Shown in pieces: positions 18,401-26,299 of a stretch of 64,000 bases of DNA. The first letter of the stretch is position 1; each line of letters opens with the position of its first letter. The notes below the pieces were generated by a model that saw nothing but the letters and a program-made list of their open reading frames with translations, was not told the DNA's origin and did not search any database. The DNA is from Tectiglobus sp965223355 (GTDB taxonomy: Bacteria; Pseudomonadota; Alphaproteobacteria; Rhizobiales; Hyphomicrobiaceae). A program made the position numbers and the translations under genes. The stretch spans positions 3,968,001 to 4,032,000 of the forward strand of contig CBDCWE010000003.1 in NCBI GenBank assembly GCA_965223355.1, read 5' to 3'.

Positions 18401-19101
18401 AAGGGCATCGCAAGCTGAACGCGACTTCGAATGATGCCGGACGTGTGTTTAAGCTGGTTGGCTTTTATCCAAACGTGCGCAGCGGCGACCTTGAAGCCGT
18501 CATTGATCTCGACAGTACCAAAGCTGGCGCACGCAGCGGTACGCTCCTCGTACGGCGGTTCCAAGTGCTTGGCGACACGATCGTCGGTGCGGTCCTGCAA
18601 CAGCGCCCGGGGCGCCGAACGCGTCGCGCGGCGCAGACCCAACGCCAGGTCATCGAATTTGACTGGATGCGGGTGCCGTTCCTCGTTGGGCGCGGCCAGT
18701 TCATTATGCGCGATGCGGAATTGCGCGGACCGGTGCTCGGGGTGCTGCTTTGTGGGCGTGCCGATTTTGCAAGGCGTCGTGTACACATCCCCGGGACCTA
18801 CATCCCGCTGCAGGGCCTCAGTTCGGCGATCGGTTCGATTCCGGGTATCGGCAATCTGCTGGCCGGTGCCAGAGGCGAGGGCATTGTCGGTATCAAGTTC
18901 GAGGTCAAAGGTTCAATGGATCGGCCCAACGTCGAGGTCAACCCGTTCTCGCTGGTCACACCCGGCATCTTCCGCGAGATCTTCCAGGTCGCCTGCCCCG
19001 ACTCGAAACTGCTGCGCGGGATATCTGGCAGCAAATCGAAGCGCAAGGCGCCCCGGTTTGGCAACAGCTGGGCGCCAGAGAACTTCCAATCTTCAAATTA
19101 G
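15469..19101 (+). CDS. AsmA/YhdP-like large envelope protein (AsmA-like C-terminal domain)
   Basis: This 1210-residue protein has a basic cytoplasmic N-terminus with a single membrane anchor (about 38-62) and a long beta-strand-rich periplasmic part. The C-terminal region carries the AsmA_2/DUF3971-type signature: LRGPVLGVLLCGRADFARRRV, then HIPGTYIPLQGLSSAIGSIP, then GIVGIKFEVKGSMDRPNVEVNP. Family members (YhdP, TamB, AsmA) form lipid-conducting bridges between inner and outer membranes. The start is a GTG with a modest ribosome-binding site; downstream alternatives would cut into the N-terminal tail only. A 9-bp repeat inside the gene encodes a short Ser-Thr-Gly run (about 190-200). Confidence 0.85.
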   Translation: MARLTDLVPVSRRPQRVQRLGGQRPGGAGPWWRVVRQWLLVAVKIAVPIMLLLCVAIAILYVRLLNGPVSLSFLTQPIARGIAGELPGFKVDIGQTVVALRNHSFEFRLKNIRLSDASGQPVALAPLAAVELSRAAFLRGLVSPSRIVLIEPRMLIFYSPDGGVSLRISGAPEGAGKPPEGKVTKFVANARSTGSTGRTGTLVAGLGEDARIDLTKAIAGISRRARGQGHASSFLDRVGLRNAMLIIDNDGGRTALRVPAAEFRLAHSDVKSVFTGNIAFASKRGLWRVGLRAEESRRTNQVRLTAVVRDLFPESIGEVVPGFAALDRFKFPISGQVDYLLAPDGRVMTGVFDLRLGAGQVEVDWLGRASPSLTSAQLRLVYRHGQRHLDVKPSTLEWANSRITVVGRLEPRDLGGAGTGWAFALRSDGGHLAMSGGGEPARLTQWTARGTLLPKQGIINLDQVAAAAGGGSLVMRGVLYTDQAPGLSLEGRFGPMSARAILAFWPHHLGSGARSWAVKNVHAGKLKGGTFDMRLRTPTSEQRAWGKTQSDYSLALSADFTDVRYSINDRLPAMFASTASLQFTDDTFSLHMPRSAFILGDDRSLLIDDVKIGVKGAFNPVVDAVARFKVAGKVREGLDIARRLDVLDPQLVTKLGARIDGKLRGRFEVTLPLLRPGRLPPPQVNGQVRIVDGRVAKVWGDLDVKGSNVILDISSAGLMVRGEVLLAGVPVKMKWQRQFARVAARPPPLQLRAQLDANDRKTLGLAINHMISGPIDVNIAVETDRSQKQRNEAQVHVDLTNAEIGIESLAWSKPAGQRAALDFDVESETRNGHKLTAIRLNAGRHIAMRGEAQVNSAGRLAAFDISDFALSVVSRLQLKGERRAGNIWRISVRGRSFEGRDFFRSLFSMDGGRSSKVSTAEPDVDLDVRISNVLGYWGEVLRDVRVDISKRAGKTAALSAYGKFESGAYLRAVVTNEKGHRKLNATSNDAGRVFKLVGFYPNVRSGDLEAVIDLDSTKAGARSGTLLVRRFQVLGDTIVGAVLQQRPGRRTRRAAQTQRQVIEFDWMRVPFLVGRGQFIMRDAELRGPVLGVLLCGRADFARRRVHIPGTYIPLQGLSSAIGSIPGIGNLLAGARGEGIVGIKFEVKGSMDRPNVEVNPFSLVTPGIFREIFQVACPDSKLLRGISGSKSKRKAPRFGNSWAPENFQSSN

Positions 19102-19108
19102 GCCACTA

Positions 19109-19239
19109 GGGAACCGCCGATCAGGTCCCAGGTTTCCAAAGGGCAGAGCCCTTGACCAATCGCCGCTTTGCGGCGATCCTTGAGGGGCTTTAAGCCCCTC
19201 AAACACCCCGACCAGGGGATTTATCCCCTGGACCCCGGC
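19109..19239 (+). repeat. Family B repeat, copy B2 (internally deleted)
   Basis: This copy starts at TAGGGAACC, seven bases after the AsmA-like gene's stop. The first two palindromes are fused into one (CAAAGGGCAGAGCCCTTG), so about 20 bp are missing compared with B1. The other three palindromes are intact, with compensating loop changes. It lies between convergent genes. Confidence 0.85.
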
Positions 19240-19293
19240 ATCGCGCTGCCGAGCGGGCCGGTTGGGGCTAAATCCGCACGGCTATAGATCCGC

Positions 19294-20559
19294 TTAGATG
19301 GGTTTGAGAAGCACATGGCGCTTCTTGCCGAAGGACAGTTTGATGACGCCGCCTTCGCCCAGATCCGCTTCGGACAACGTTGCTTTGTCGTCGGCGATAA
19401 CGTTGTCGTTGACCCGCAAACCGCCGCCTTTGAGTTGGCGGCGTGCTTCGCCGTTCGACTTGGTTAGGCCGGCGATGACAAAGGCAGACAGGATACCCAG
19501 CCCGCTTGACAGATCCGACCTTGCAAGTTCGACCGTCGGCAGGCCGGCGGCAAGTGTGCCGCGCTCGAAGGTCTGTTGCGCGGTCTCGGCCGCCCGATCG
19601 GCAGCGTCGCGACCATGCAGCAGAGCCGTCGCCTCAGTGGCAAGCACCTTCTTGGCGTCGTTGATTTCCGCACCGCCGAGCGCACCGAGCTTTGCGATCT
19701 CGTCGAGCGGCAGTGCCGTGAACAGCTTCAGGAAGCGTTCGACGTCGGCGTCTTCGGTGTTGCGCCAATATTGCCAGTAGTCGTAGGGCGAGAGCATATC
19801 GGCGTTGAGCCACACCGCGCCTGACGCTGTCTTGCCCATTTTGGCGCCCGATGCCGTGGTCAACAGCGGGCAAGTCAGGGCATAGAGCTGATGCGTGCCC
19901 ATGCGCCGACCAAGATCGATGCCGTTGACGATATTGCCCCACTGGTCGGAGCCGCCCATCTGCAGGTTGCAGCCGTAGCGCCTGGCGAGTTCGACGTAGT
20001 CGTAAGCCTGCAGGATCATATAATTGAACTCGATGAATGAGAGTTCCTGTTCGCGTTCGAGGCGCATGCGTACCGAATCCATCGACAGCATGCGGTTGAT
20101 CGAGAAATGGCGGCCGACATCACGCAACATTTCGATATAGTTGAGCATCGTCAGCCATTCCGCATTGTCGACCATCCGGGTGCCAGGTCCGGCTAGGTCG
20201 AACGTCAGGAATTTGGCAAACACCTGCTTGATCGTCTCCTTGTTGCTCTCAATCGTCTCGACAGCGAGCAATTGGCGCGATTCATCACGGCCGGACGGAT
20301 CGCCAACGCGGGTCGTGCCGCCACCCATAAGTACAATCGGCGTGTTGCCGGTCTGCTGCAGCCAGTGCAGCATCATGATCGAGATCAGTGAGCCGACATG
20401 AAGCGACGGCGCGGTGCAGTCGTAGCCGACATAGCAGACGACCTCCCGGTTGGCGGCGAGCTCATCGAGGCCGGCGAAATCCGAGCACTGGTGAATGTAG
20501 CCGCGCTCCGTCAAGATATTGAGGAATTCGGATTTGGGCGTGAAGTCGATATCGGTCAT
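19294..20559 (-). CDS. tyrS: Tyrosyl-tRNA synthetase
   Basis: This class I synthetase (421 aa) charges tRNA-Tyr with tyrosine. The HIGH-type motif is PSLHVGSL (51-58) and the KMSKS-type motif is KMGKTASG (about 240), the form typical of bacterial TyrRS. An S4 RNA-binding domain closes the protein (KSNGEARRQLKGGGLRVND). The frame stays open for another 275 codons upstream, antisense to anmK, but the homologous N-terminus MTDIDFTPKSEFL fixes the start at 20559. It is divergent from anmK. Confidence 0.97.
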   Translation of the reverse strand: MTDIDFTPKSEFLNILTERGYIHQCSDFAGLDELAANREVVCYVGYDCTAPSLHVGSLISIMMLHWLQQTGNTPIVLMGGGTTRVGDPSGRDESRQLLAVETIESNKETIKQVFAKFLTFDLAGPGTRMVDNAEWLTMLNYIEMLRDVGRHFSINRMLSMDSVRMRLEREQELSFIEFNYMILQAYDYVELARRYGCNLQMGGSDQWGNIVNGIDLGRRMGTHQLYALTCPLLTTASGAKMGKTASGAVWLNADMLSPYDYWQYWRNTEDADVERFLKLFTALPLDEIAKLGALGGAEINDAKKVLATEATALLHGRDAADRAAETAQQTFERGTLAAGLPTVELARSDLSSGLGILSAFVIAGLTKSNGEARRQLKGGGLRVNDNVIADDKATLSEADLGEGGVIKLSFGKKRHVLLKPI

Positions 20560-20673
20560 GACGAAACCGTTCAGGTCAAATGAGCGGGCCGGGATGGGCT
20601 GCGGCGACGGCGCGACAGGGCGCAATGCACCAGCGCACGCAGATGCCGGCGCACCATGCACAGGACGGCGACA

Positions 20674-21798
20674 ATGAGCAAGACAATGCGGGCAATTGGT
20701 CTGATGAGCGGGACCTCGATGGATGGCATCGACATCGCCGCAATCGAGACCGATGGTGCGGATCGGCTGACGCTGCTTGCCAGCGGTTCGCAAGTCTACG
20801 ATGCGGCGTTCCGCCAGCGACTGCGTCAGGCGATCGCCGCTATCCAGGCCGTTACTAACCGGAATGACCGCCCGGGCATCAGCGGCGATGTCGAAATCGA
20901 GTTGACGCGCTTGCATAGCACCGCCGTGGCGCGGTTTCTGGCGAACAACGCCTGGATGCCGCATGATTTCGATGTCATCGGCTTCCACGGCCAGACGGTG
21001 CTGCACCGGCCGCATCAGCACCTCACAATGCAGCTTGGGGATGGCCAGCTCTTGGCCGACGAGACCGGCATCCCCGTCGTTTATGACCTGCGTGCCAACG
21101 ATGTCGAGCTCGGCGGACAGGGGGCACCGCTCGCGCCGGTCTATCATCGTGCCATGGCCGCCAACATCGCAGAACGACCGATTGCATTCCTCAATGTCGG
21201 CGGTGTTGCCAACGTGACGTGGATCGGAACTGACGGCACGCTCTTGGCCTTCGACACCGGGCCCGGCAATGCGCTGATCGATGATTGGGTCTTGAACAAG
21301 GCCGCGATGACCTGCGACGAGGACGGCAAGCTGGCCGCGGCAGGTACGGTCGATACGGCTGCCCTCGCTCGCATGCTCGCTCATTCCTATTTCGCCGTCA
21401 GACCTCCCAAGTCGCTCGACCGATTTGATTTTTCCTATGCCGACTGCAGCCCGTTGTCCCTTGCAGATGGTGCGGCCACGCTGACAGCGCTAACCGCTGA
21501 GGCGGTGAAACGGGCGCTGGAGCACATGCCGCAAGCGCCAAAGCTGTGGCTTGTTTCCGGTGGCGGAAGAAAGAATTGCACTATGATGCGGTTGTTGGCC
21601 AAAGCTGTGGATGCAACTGTTTCGCCGGTCGAGACGGCAGGTTTCGACGGCGATGATGTCGAGGCCGCGGCCTGGGCCTACCTGGCCGTGCGCTCTCTGT
21701 GCGGGCTGGAAATGACCTATCCGTCGACGACCGGCGTTAGCGCGGCGGCCACGGGCGGCCTCTTGTGCCGACCGGCCGGCGCGGGCGTGCGTCAATAA
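20674..21798 (+). CDS. anmK: Anhydro-N-acetylmuramic acid kinase
   Basis: This ATP-dependent kinase (374 aa) converts anhydro-MurNAc, released in murein recycling, to MurNAc-6-phosphate. It is an ASKHA-fold enzyme: the phosphate-1 loop reads GLMSGTSMDGIDIA (about 9-22), GQTVLHRP and a DTGPGNALIDDWV segment contain the catalytic and sugar-binding residues, and a late LVSGGGRKN forms the adenosine loop. I chose the ATG preceded by AGGA at good spacing; a second ATG six codons earlier has none. It diverges from tyrS, the common alphaproteobacterial arrangement. Confidence 0.95.
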   Translation: MSKTMRAIGLMSGTSMDGIDIAAIETDGADRLTLLASGSQVYDAAFRQRLRQAIAAIQAVTNRNDRPGISGDVEIELTRLHSTAVARFLANNAWMPHDFDVIGFHGQTVLHRPHQHLTMQLGDGQLLADETGIPVVYDLRANDVELGGQGAPLAPVYHRAMAANIAERPIAFLNVGGVANVTWIGTDGTLLAFDTGPGNALIDDWVLNKAAMTCDEDGKLAAAGTVDTAALARMLAHSYFAVRPPKSLDRFDFSYADCSPLSLADGAATLTALTAEAVKRALEHMPQAPKLWLVSGGGRKNCTMMRLLAKAVDATVSPVETAGFDGDDVEAAAWAYLAVRSLCGLEMTYPSTTGVSAAATGGLLCRPAGAGVRQ

Positions 21799-21859
21799 TG
21801 CGATAACAGCAGGTGTTAATGTTGCGCGCCTTGGTCCACCCACGCGATCGGGAGATTGT

Positions 21860-22996
21860 ATGTTTCGGAGATATTTTGAGCGCAATGCAATACCGTTGGC
21901 GGTGTTGGCGCTTTCTGCGGCGGGCCTGGCTGCCAGTGCCTTTATCGACAACCGGGTACCGGTCGCCAAGGTTGCCGCCACTCCGGCAAGCTCGTCGATA
22001 TCCAAGTGGCAAGCGTTGCCGGACGCCAACCGGCCGCTCAGCCGGATTGCGTTCGGCTCATGTCTACATCAATCCAGGCCCCAGCCGATTTGGCGCGCGG
22101 TTATCGCCAGCAAACCCGAGCTGTTCTTGATGCTCGGCGACAACGTCTATGGCGATGTCAAGTCACCGGACCTCAGGGAGTTGAAGGCAGCCTACGACCG
22201 GCAGGCAGCCCATCCAGATTTCGCGGCCGCCCGTGCGGCACTGCCGATGCTCGCGATCTGGGACGATCACGACTACGGCAAAAACGATGGCGGTGCGGCG
22301 TTCAGGTATCGCGACGGCGCGCGCCAGCTCTTTCGCGACTTCTGGCACGGCTCTGGCAGCACCCAATGGTCAGACAAAACCGGGATCCACTACGCCAAGC
22401 TGTTCGGGCCGCAAGGACAGCGTGTCCAGCTCATTGTGCTTGATACGCGAAGCTTTCGATCACCGCTTAAGCGCCGACCCAAGACGGCGCCCGGCAAGGG
22501 CAAATACCAGCCCGATCCAGATCCCACCAAAACGCTGCTCGGTGCGTCTCAATGGACGTGGCTCAAGGCCCAGCTCGAGACGCCCGCTGATCTGCGCATC
22601 ATCGCGTCCAGCATTCAGGTTGTGGCAGACGGCCATGCCTGGGAGCGGTGGGGCAACCTGCCGCGCGAGCGAACGCGGCTCTATGAGTTGATCCGTGCAA
22701 CATCGGCGCAGGGTGTGATCTTTGTATCAGGCGATCGGCACCGCGCGGCGATCTATAAGGATGATCAATCCGGGCCATATCCGCTCTATGAGGTGACGTC
22801 GAGTTCGATGAACATGGCGTTCGATGATCCGGCCGAGGCCGGCCCCTACCAGCTCGACAGGATGTATGGTGAGGTCAACTCCGGCGGGCTTGAGGTGAAC
22901 TGGCAGCAGCGCCGCCTGCGGCTTAGTATCCACGGTGGCGATGGCAGGGTCGTGCGGGCCGAGGACGTCGAGCTGGCCGCGTTGATGGCAAAATAA
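21860..22996 (+). CDS. PhoD-like alkaline phosphatase/metallophosphatase, exported
   Basis: The product (378 aa) has an N-terminal signal or anchor segment (about 11-28) followed by a PhoD-type catalytic domain. Metal-binding motifs are visible: FGSCLHQ, LGDNVYGD, WDDHDYGKND, and SGDRHRAA, plus the family's EVTSSSMN. PhoD-like enzymes hydrolyse phosphate mono- or diesters outside the cytoplasm with Fe and Ca. The Shine-Dalgarno GGGAGA lies well placed before the ATG. No phosphate regulon box was evident in the short upstream gap. Confidence 0.88.
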   Translation: MFRRYFERNAIPLAVLALSAAGLAASAFIDNRVPVAKVAATPASSSISKWQALPDANRPLSRIAFGSCLHQSRPQPIWRAVIASKPELFLMLGDNVYGDVKSPDLRELKAAYDRQAAHPDFAAARAALPMLAIWDDHDYGKNDGGAAFRYRDGARQLFRDFWHGSGSTQWSDKTGIHYAKLFGPQGQRVQLIVLDTRSFRSPLKRRPKTAPGKGKYQPDPDPTKTLLGASQWTWLKAQLETPADLRIIASSIQVVADGHAWERWGNLPRERTRLYELIRATSAQGVIFVSGDRHRAAIYKDDQSGPYPLYEVTSSSMNMAFDDPAEAGPYQLDRMYGEVNSGGLEVNWQQRRLRLSIHGGDGRVVRAEDVELAALMAK

Positions 22997-23058
22997 ATGC
23001 GTGCGCATGAGCGGCGTGTTCGCGCCGCCCGGCGCTGGCCAGCATTGCGGGTGCGCAC

Positions 23059-23409
23059 CTACTCGGCAGCCTCAGAGCCCGACGGCACGTCGACCGCTTT
23101 GCCGTCGACGCGGACTTCGCCCGCAGCATTGTCGACAGTGACGTAATGGTCATAGAAGGTCAGTGTCGGGCGGGCGCCAAAGCGCTCCTCGATCCAGCCC
23201 CACCAGTCGTTGTTGAACCAAGCTTCGGCGGCGTCGCGGCTCTCGAACAGATAGACACCGCCGCCGCAATCTTCGCCGTTGAGATAATCTTTGCGGATTA
23301 GTCCTTTGACCTCGCGGTAGATCGGCGCGGAATCGAGGCCGCGCGCGATGGCGCCGTCCTTGTCCGGTTTCGGAGCTGCACGTGGAATTTGCACGACGGC
23401 GATAATCAT
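23059..23409 (-). CDS. YdhR-type putative mono-oxygenase (dimeric alpha-beta barrel)
   Basis: This small protein (116 aa) resembles the YdhR family of the dimeric alpha/beta-barrel (ABM) superfamily: a short first strand IIAVVQIP, a GLIRKDYLNGEDCGGGVYLFE segment, and the FESRDAAEAWFN motif. The C-terminal part VTVDNAAGEVRVDGKAVDV extends beyond the minimal domain. Enzymatic activity is not established for the family. It lies downstream of the alpha/beta hydrolase gene on the same strand, 95 bases apart. Confidence 0.75.
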   Translation of the reverse strand: MIIAVVQIPRAAPKPDKDGAIARGLDSAPIYREVKGLIRKDYLNGEDCGGGVYLFESRDAAEAWFNNDWWGWIEERFGARPTLTFYDHYVTVDNAAGEVRVDGKAVDVPSGSEAAE

Positions 23410-23504
23410 GGCCAGTCTCCTCGGTTACGGTTGCGTATCGGCTGCGACCAGCCAGTATGGCGCCGCCGCGCCCACCACGCAAACACGACGGCAAATTTTG
23501 CAGC

Positions 23505-24176
23505 CTAATCGTCAGCCTTCGATCGCAGAATGTCGACCATGCGGGTGTCGACGTAGGTGCCGACACTGTCTTTGAGAGCCGCCATCTGTTCGTCGCCCTC
23601 GAAAAAATGATTGGCGTCCGGAATGATGTCGTGCTGCAGGATGATGCCCTTCTGGACCTTGGTCTTAACCGACAACTCGGCGACGGAAGCCGACGGCACG
23701 ACGCGATCGCGTTCACCGTTGACCAACAGACCGGACGCTGGACAGGGGGCAAGAAACGAGAAGTCATAGAGGTTCGCGGGCGGGGCGACGCAGATGAATG
23801 AATCGATCTCGGGCCGGCGCATCAACAGCTGCATCGCGATCCAGGTGCCGAACGAGACACCGACAATCCAGCACGCCTTGGCATCCGGTTTGGCGATCTG
23901 CATCCAATCCAGCGCGGTGGCCGCATCAGCCAGTTCACCGGGGCCGTTGTCGAAATAGCCCTGGCTGCGCCCGACCCCGCGAAAGTTGAAGCGCAACACC
24001 GAAAACCCGCGCTCGACGAACGTGTAATAGAGATTGTAGACGACTTGATTGTTCATCGTGCCGCCGAACTGCGGATGGGGATGAAGGATGAGGGCCAAGG
24101 GGCTGCGCGCATCGGGTTCGTGGTGATAACGCGCTTCGAGGCGGCCGACCGGCCCATTGATTATCAGCTCAGGCAT
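23505..24176 (-). CDS. Alpha/beta hydrolase (COG2945 type)
   Basis: This cytoplasmic serine hydrolase (223 aa) has the canonical features: an N-terminal LILHPHPQFGGTMNN oxyanion region, the nucleophile elbow GVSFGTW (Ser of GxSxG), a late DRVVPSA loop with the acid residue, and ANHFFEG with the catalytic histidine. It is the compact type without a lid domain, common in proteobacteria; the substrate is unknown. It is the first gene of a minus-strand pair with the YdhR-like gene and diverges from the Fe-S assembly operon. Confidence 0.85.
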   Translation of the reverse strand: MPELIINGPVGRLEARYHHEPDARSPLALILHPHPQFGGTMNNQVVYNLYYTFVERGFSVLRFNFRGVGRSQGYFDNGPGELADAATALDWMQIAKPDAKACWIVGVSFGTWIAMQLLMRRPEIDSFICVAPPANLYDFSFLAPCPASGLLVNGERDRVVPSASVAELSVKTKVQKGIILQHDIIPDANHFFEGDEQMAALKDSVGTYVDTRMVDILRSKADD

Positions 24177-24313
24177 GTGTGTGGACCCAGTTTTGTCGTT
24201 GTCTTATTTGGGGCATGGGACGGAAGTCTGTCGATCGGTGGCGGCAAGCGGCCTGTCACGCCGGCAAGATTTAATCTTGACTCCTGCGGTTGGGATTTCC
24301 ATATTCCGCCCAC

Positions 24314-24331
24314 ATTAGAACTATTCGAAAT
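24314..24331 (+). promoter_or_regulatory. Irr/ICE-box-like inverted repeat upstream of the Fe-S operon
   Basis: The sequence ATTAGAA-CTA-TTCGAAAT is an inverted repeat close to the iron-control element of rhizobial Irr (TTTAGAA-N3-TTCTAAA), with one mismatch in the right core arm. It lies in an AT-rich patch about 290 bases upstream of the first operon gene. Irr or a related iron regulator binding here is plausible for Fe-S assembly genes; the match is by eye only. Confidence 0.35.
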
Positions 24332-24456
24332 TAATGGTGCGGAGCTTGTTTGCGCCGGATTGCGCGGGAGTGATCTTCTAACACGAAGGCGCCCCTGAAT
24401 TGCAAGGCCTGCGTCAATGCGGACATCTGACGTCGACAAACGTGAGGTTCCGCCTA

Positions 24457-24572
24457 GTGTTCTGGATCAGGCGCTTGAGTCCCGGGTGGAACTCGTCAAG
24501 CGTCTGTTACTCCAGAACACAAACAAGAGGTTAGCCTCGTTTTCCGGCGCAGACGGATGGTTAGCATCCGTC
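24457..24572 (+). other. Structured leader upstream of the Fe-S cluster operon
   Basis: Three dyads lie in the 447-bp gap before the Rrf2 regulator gene. The first is a nested hairpin with outer arms GTGTTCTGGA/TCCAGAACAC (perfect, 24457-24520) and inner arms CGCTTGA/TCAAGCG. The second is GAGG-TTAG-CCTC followed by GTTTT (24527-24542), which has the form of a weak terminator. The third is GACGGATG/CATCCGTC with a 5-nt loop (24552-24572). Such a layout suggests a leader RNA or attenuator for the operon. The rest of the gap shows no gene. Confidence 0.5.
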
Positions 24573-24623
24573 GGAGTCGGAACACGAGCATCGTGCAAGG
24601 TGCACAACTGTGGAGCCGGGTTG

Positions 24624-25094
24624 GTGGAACTCAATACGCGCGGACGATATGCGGTAATGGCCATGGCAGATCTCGCCAAGTTCGGGGTCGCGCGGGCCGT
24701 GGCCTTGAGTGAGATTGCCGAACGCCAACAGCTGTCCGAAGCCTATCTTGGTCAGATTTTTGCGCAGTTGCGTCAGGCCGGGTTGGTCGACAGTGTGCGC
24801 GGGCGCAGCGGTGGGTATCAGCTGGCGCGGGCAGCGGACGAGATTATGGTGGCCGACGTCATGGCCGCCGTCGACGAACGCACGCATATGACGCGCTGCA
24901 GCGTCGGTTCCGGAAATGGCTGCGTTGGCGATGAGCGATGCCTGACACACGGGCTGTGGGCGGCGCTGGGTCGCCATATCGCAAAGTTTCTTGCCGAGGT
25001 TTCGCTACAGGACGTCATCGAATATGGACCGTTGCTTGAGGTTGCACGCGAGGCGGCACCGCGGGTGCTGGTCAGGGAGATGGCGGCGAAATGA
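24624..25094 (+). CDS. iscR: Rrf2-family Fe-S-responsive regulator (IscR-like)
   Basis: This winged-helix regulator (156 aa) starts at a GTG with GGAG eight bases upstream, giving the family N-terminus MELNTRGRYAVMAMADLA; the frame is open further upstream without homology. The cluster ligands correspond to those of E. coli IscR: Cys92, Cys100, Cys106 and His109 in the segment ending RCLTH, with a loop two residues longer between the first two Cys. It should repress the operon it heads when its [2Fe-2S] cluster is loaded. Its stop overlaps the next start (ATGA). It could equally be named as an uncharacterised Rrf2 regulator. Confidence 0.9.
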   Translation: MELNTRGRYAVMAMADLAKFGVARAVALSEIAERQQLSEAYLGQIFAQLRQAGLVDSVRGRSGGYQLARAADEIMVADVMAAVDERTHMTRCSVGSGNGCVGDERCLTHGLWAALGRHIAKFLAEVSLQDVIEYGPLLEVAREAAPRVLVREMAAK

Positions 25095-26224
25095 GCGGCG
25101 GGCGCATATACTTGGACCACAACGCAACGGCGCCGTTGCGGCCGGAAGCGCGTGCGGCGATGGTTGGCGCCATGGATACTCTCGGCAACCCGTCCTCGGT
25201 GCACGGTGAAGGTCGCAAGGTGCGCCGGCTGGTGGAAGATGCGCGCGCGCAGGTTGCCCGGCTGGTCGGCGTCGCGCCGGCCAACGTGGTGTTCACGAGC
25301 GGTGCGACGGAAGCCAACAACTGGGTCGTTTCGGCCGGGTGGGATCGGGTTTTCGCAGCCGGTGTCGAGCACGATTCGGTCTTGAGCCCGGCCCGAGGGT
25401 CGACCGCGCGGTTTACCGAGATTGCAGTCGATGCCAACGGTCGGGCACGCCTGGACGATCTTGAACGTGCGGTTTGCGCGCAGCAGGAAGGGTCTGCGCG
25501 CAACCTGCTCGCACTGCAAATGGCCAACAACGAAACCGGAGTGATGCAACCGATCGCACAGGCCGCGGAGCTGTGTCGCAAACATCGCATTACGCTGCAC
25601 TGCGATGGCGTGCAGGGTGCCGGACGCGCTGCCATCGATTTCAGCGCACTTGGTCTCGATACCCTCAGCCTGTCATCGCACAAGCTCGGCGGCCCGACGG
25701 GCGTCGGCGCCCTGATCGTCGGCGACGGGATCGACTTCGCGCCGCTGATCGCCGGCGGCGGCCAGGAGCGTCGGCGCCGGGCGGGCACCGAAAACGTCGT
25801 CGGAATTGCCGGCTTCGGTGCAGCCGCGCAGGTAGCGGCGCGCGATCTCGCCGACGTGGAGGCGATGGCGATGTTGCGGGACGTGCTTGAGCGCGCCCTC
25901 CTCGATATGACGCCGGCTGCACAAATCTTCGGTGTCGATGTCCAGCGCATTGGCAATACAACCTATATAGGTGTGCGCGGCGTTTTGGCCGAGACGTTGC
26001 TGATCAAGTTTGATCTGGCCGGTGTTGCCGTTAGTTCCGGTGCGGCCTGCTCCTCGGGCAAGGTCGGAACCAGCCACGTGCTGTCGGCGATGAAGATCGA
26101 TCCGCAAATCGCCCGCGGTGCAATCCGCATCAGCCTCGGTTGGAACACATCCAGGGCCGATGTCGACGCGTTCCTGGATGTGTGGCGCAGCGTTGTCCTC
26201 GGACAGGTCAGCGCCGTGGCCTGA
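25091..26224 (+). CDS. Cysteine desulfurase, IscS/NifS type (class I)
   Basis: This PLP enzyme (377 aa) liberates sulfur from cysteine for Fe-S clusters. The family start reads YLDHNATAPLRPEA; the PLP lysine is in SSHKLGGPTG (Lys198); the catalytic loop cysteine is in SSGAACSSGK (Cys320), with the longer loop of class I enzymes. GGGQERRRRAGTEN is also diagnostic. The same operon encodes a class II SufS downstream, so two desulfurases are present. The pairing of a NifS-like enzyme with SufBCDS is common in Alphaproteobacteria. Confidence 0.93.
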   Translation: MSGGRIYLDHNATAPLRPEARAAMVGAMDTLGNPSSVHGEGRKVRRLVEDARAQVARLVGVAPANVVFTSGATEANNWVVSAGWDRVFAAGVEHDSVLSPARGSTARFTEIAVDANGRARLDDLERAVCAQQEGSARNLLALQMANNETGVMQPIAQAAELCRKHRITLHCDGVQGAGRAAIDFSALGLDTLSLSSHKLGGPTGVGALIVGDGIDFAPLIAGGGQERRRRAGTENVVGIAGFGAAAQVAARDLADVEAMAMLRDVLERALLDMTPAAQIFGVDVQRIGNTTYIGVRGVLAETLLIKFDLAGVAVSSGAACSSGKVGTSHVLSAMKIDPQIARGAIRISLGWNTSRADVDAFLDVWRSVVLGQVSAVA

Positions 26225-26299
26225 GGCCAGCAGCAAAACCCGCTTAGGGGAAACGACAACGCCGCCATCTGAGCCAGGGCGGAAGCAGTGGAGAATGTC

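Noticed and set aside
19294..21384. A 696-codon minus-strand frame that would extend TyrS by 275 residues
   Set aside because: The extension runs antisense to anmK and is low-complexity; TyrS homology begins at the ATG at 20559.
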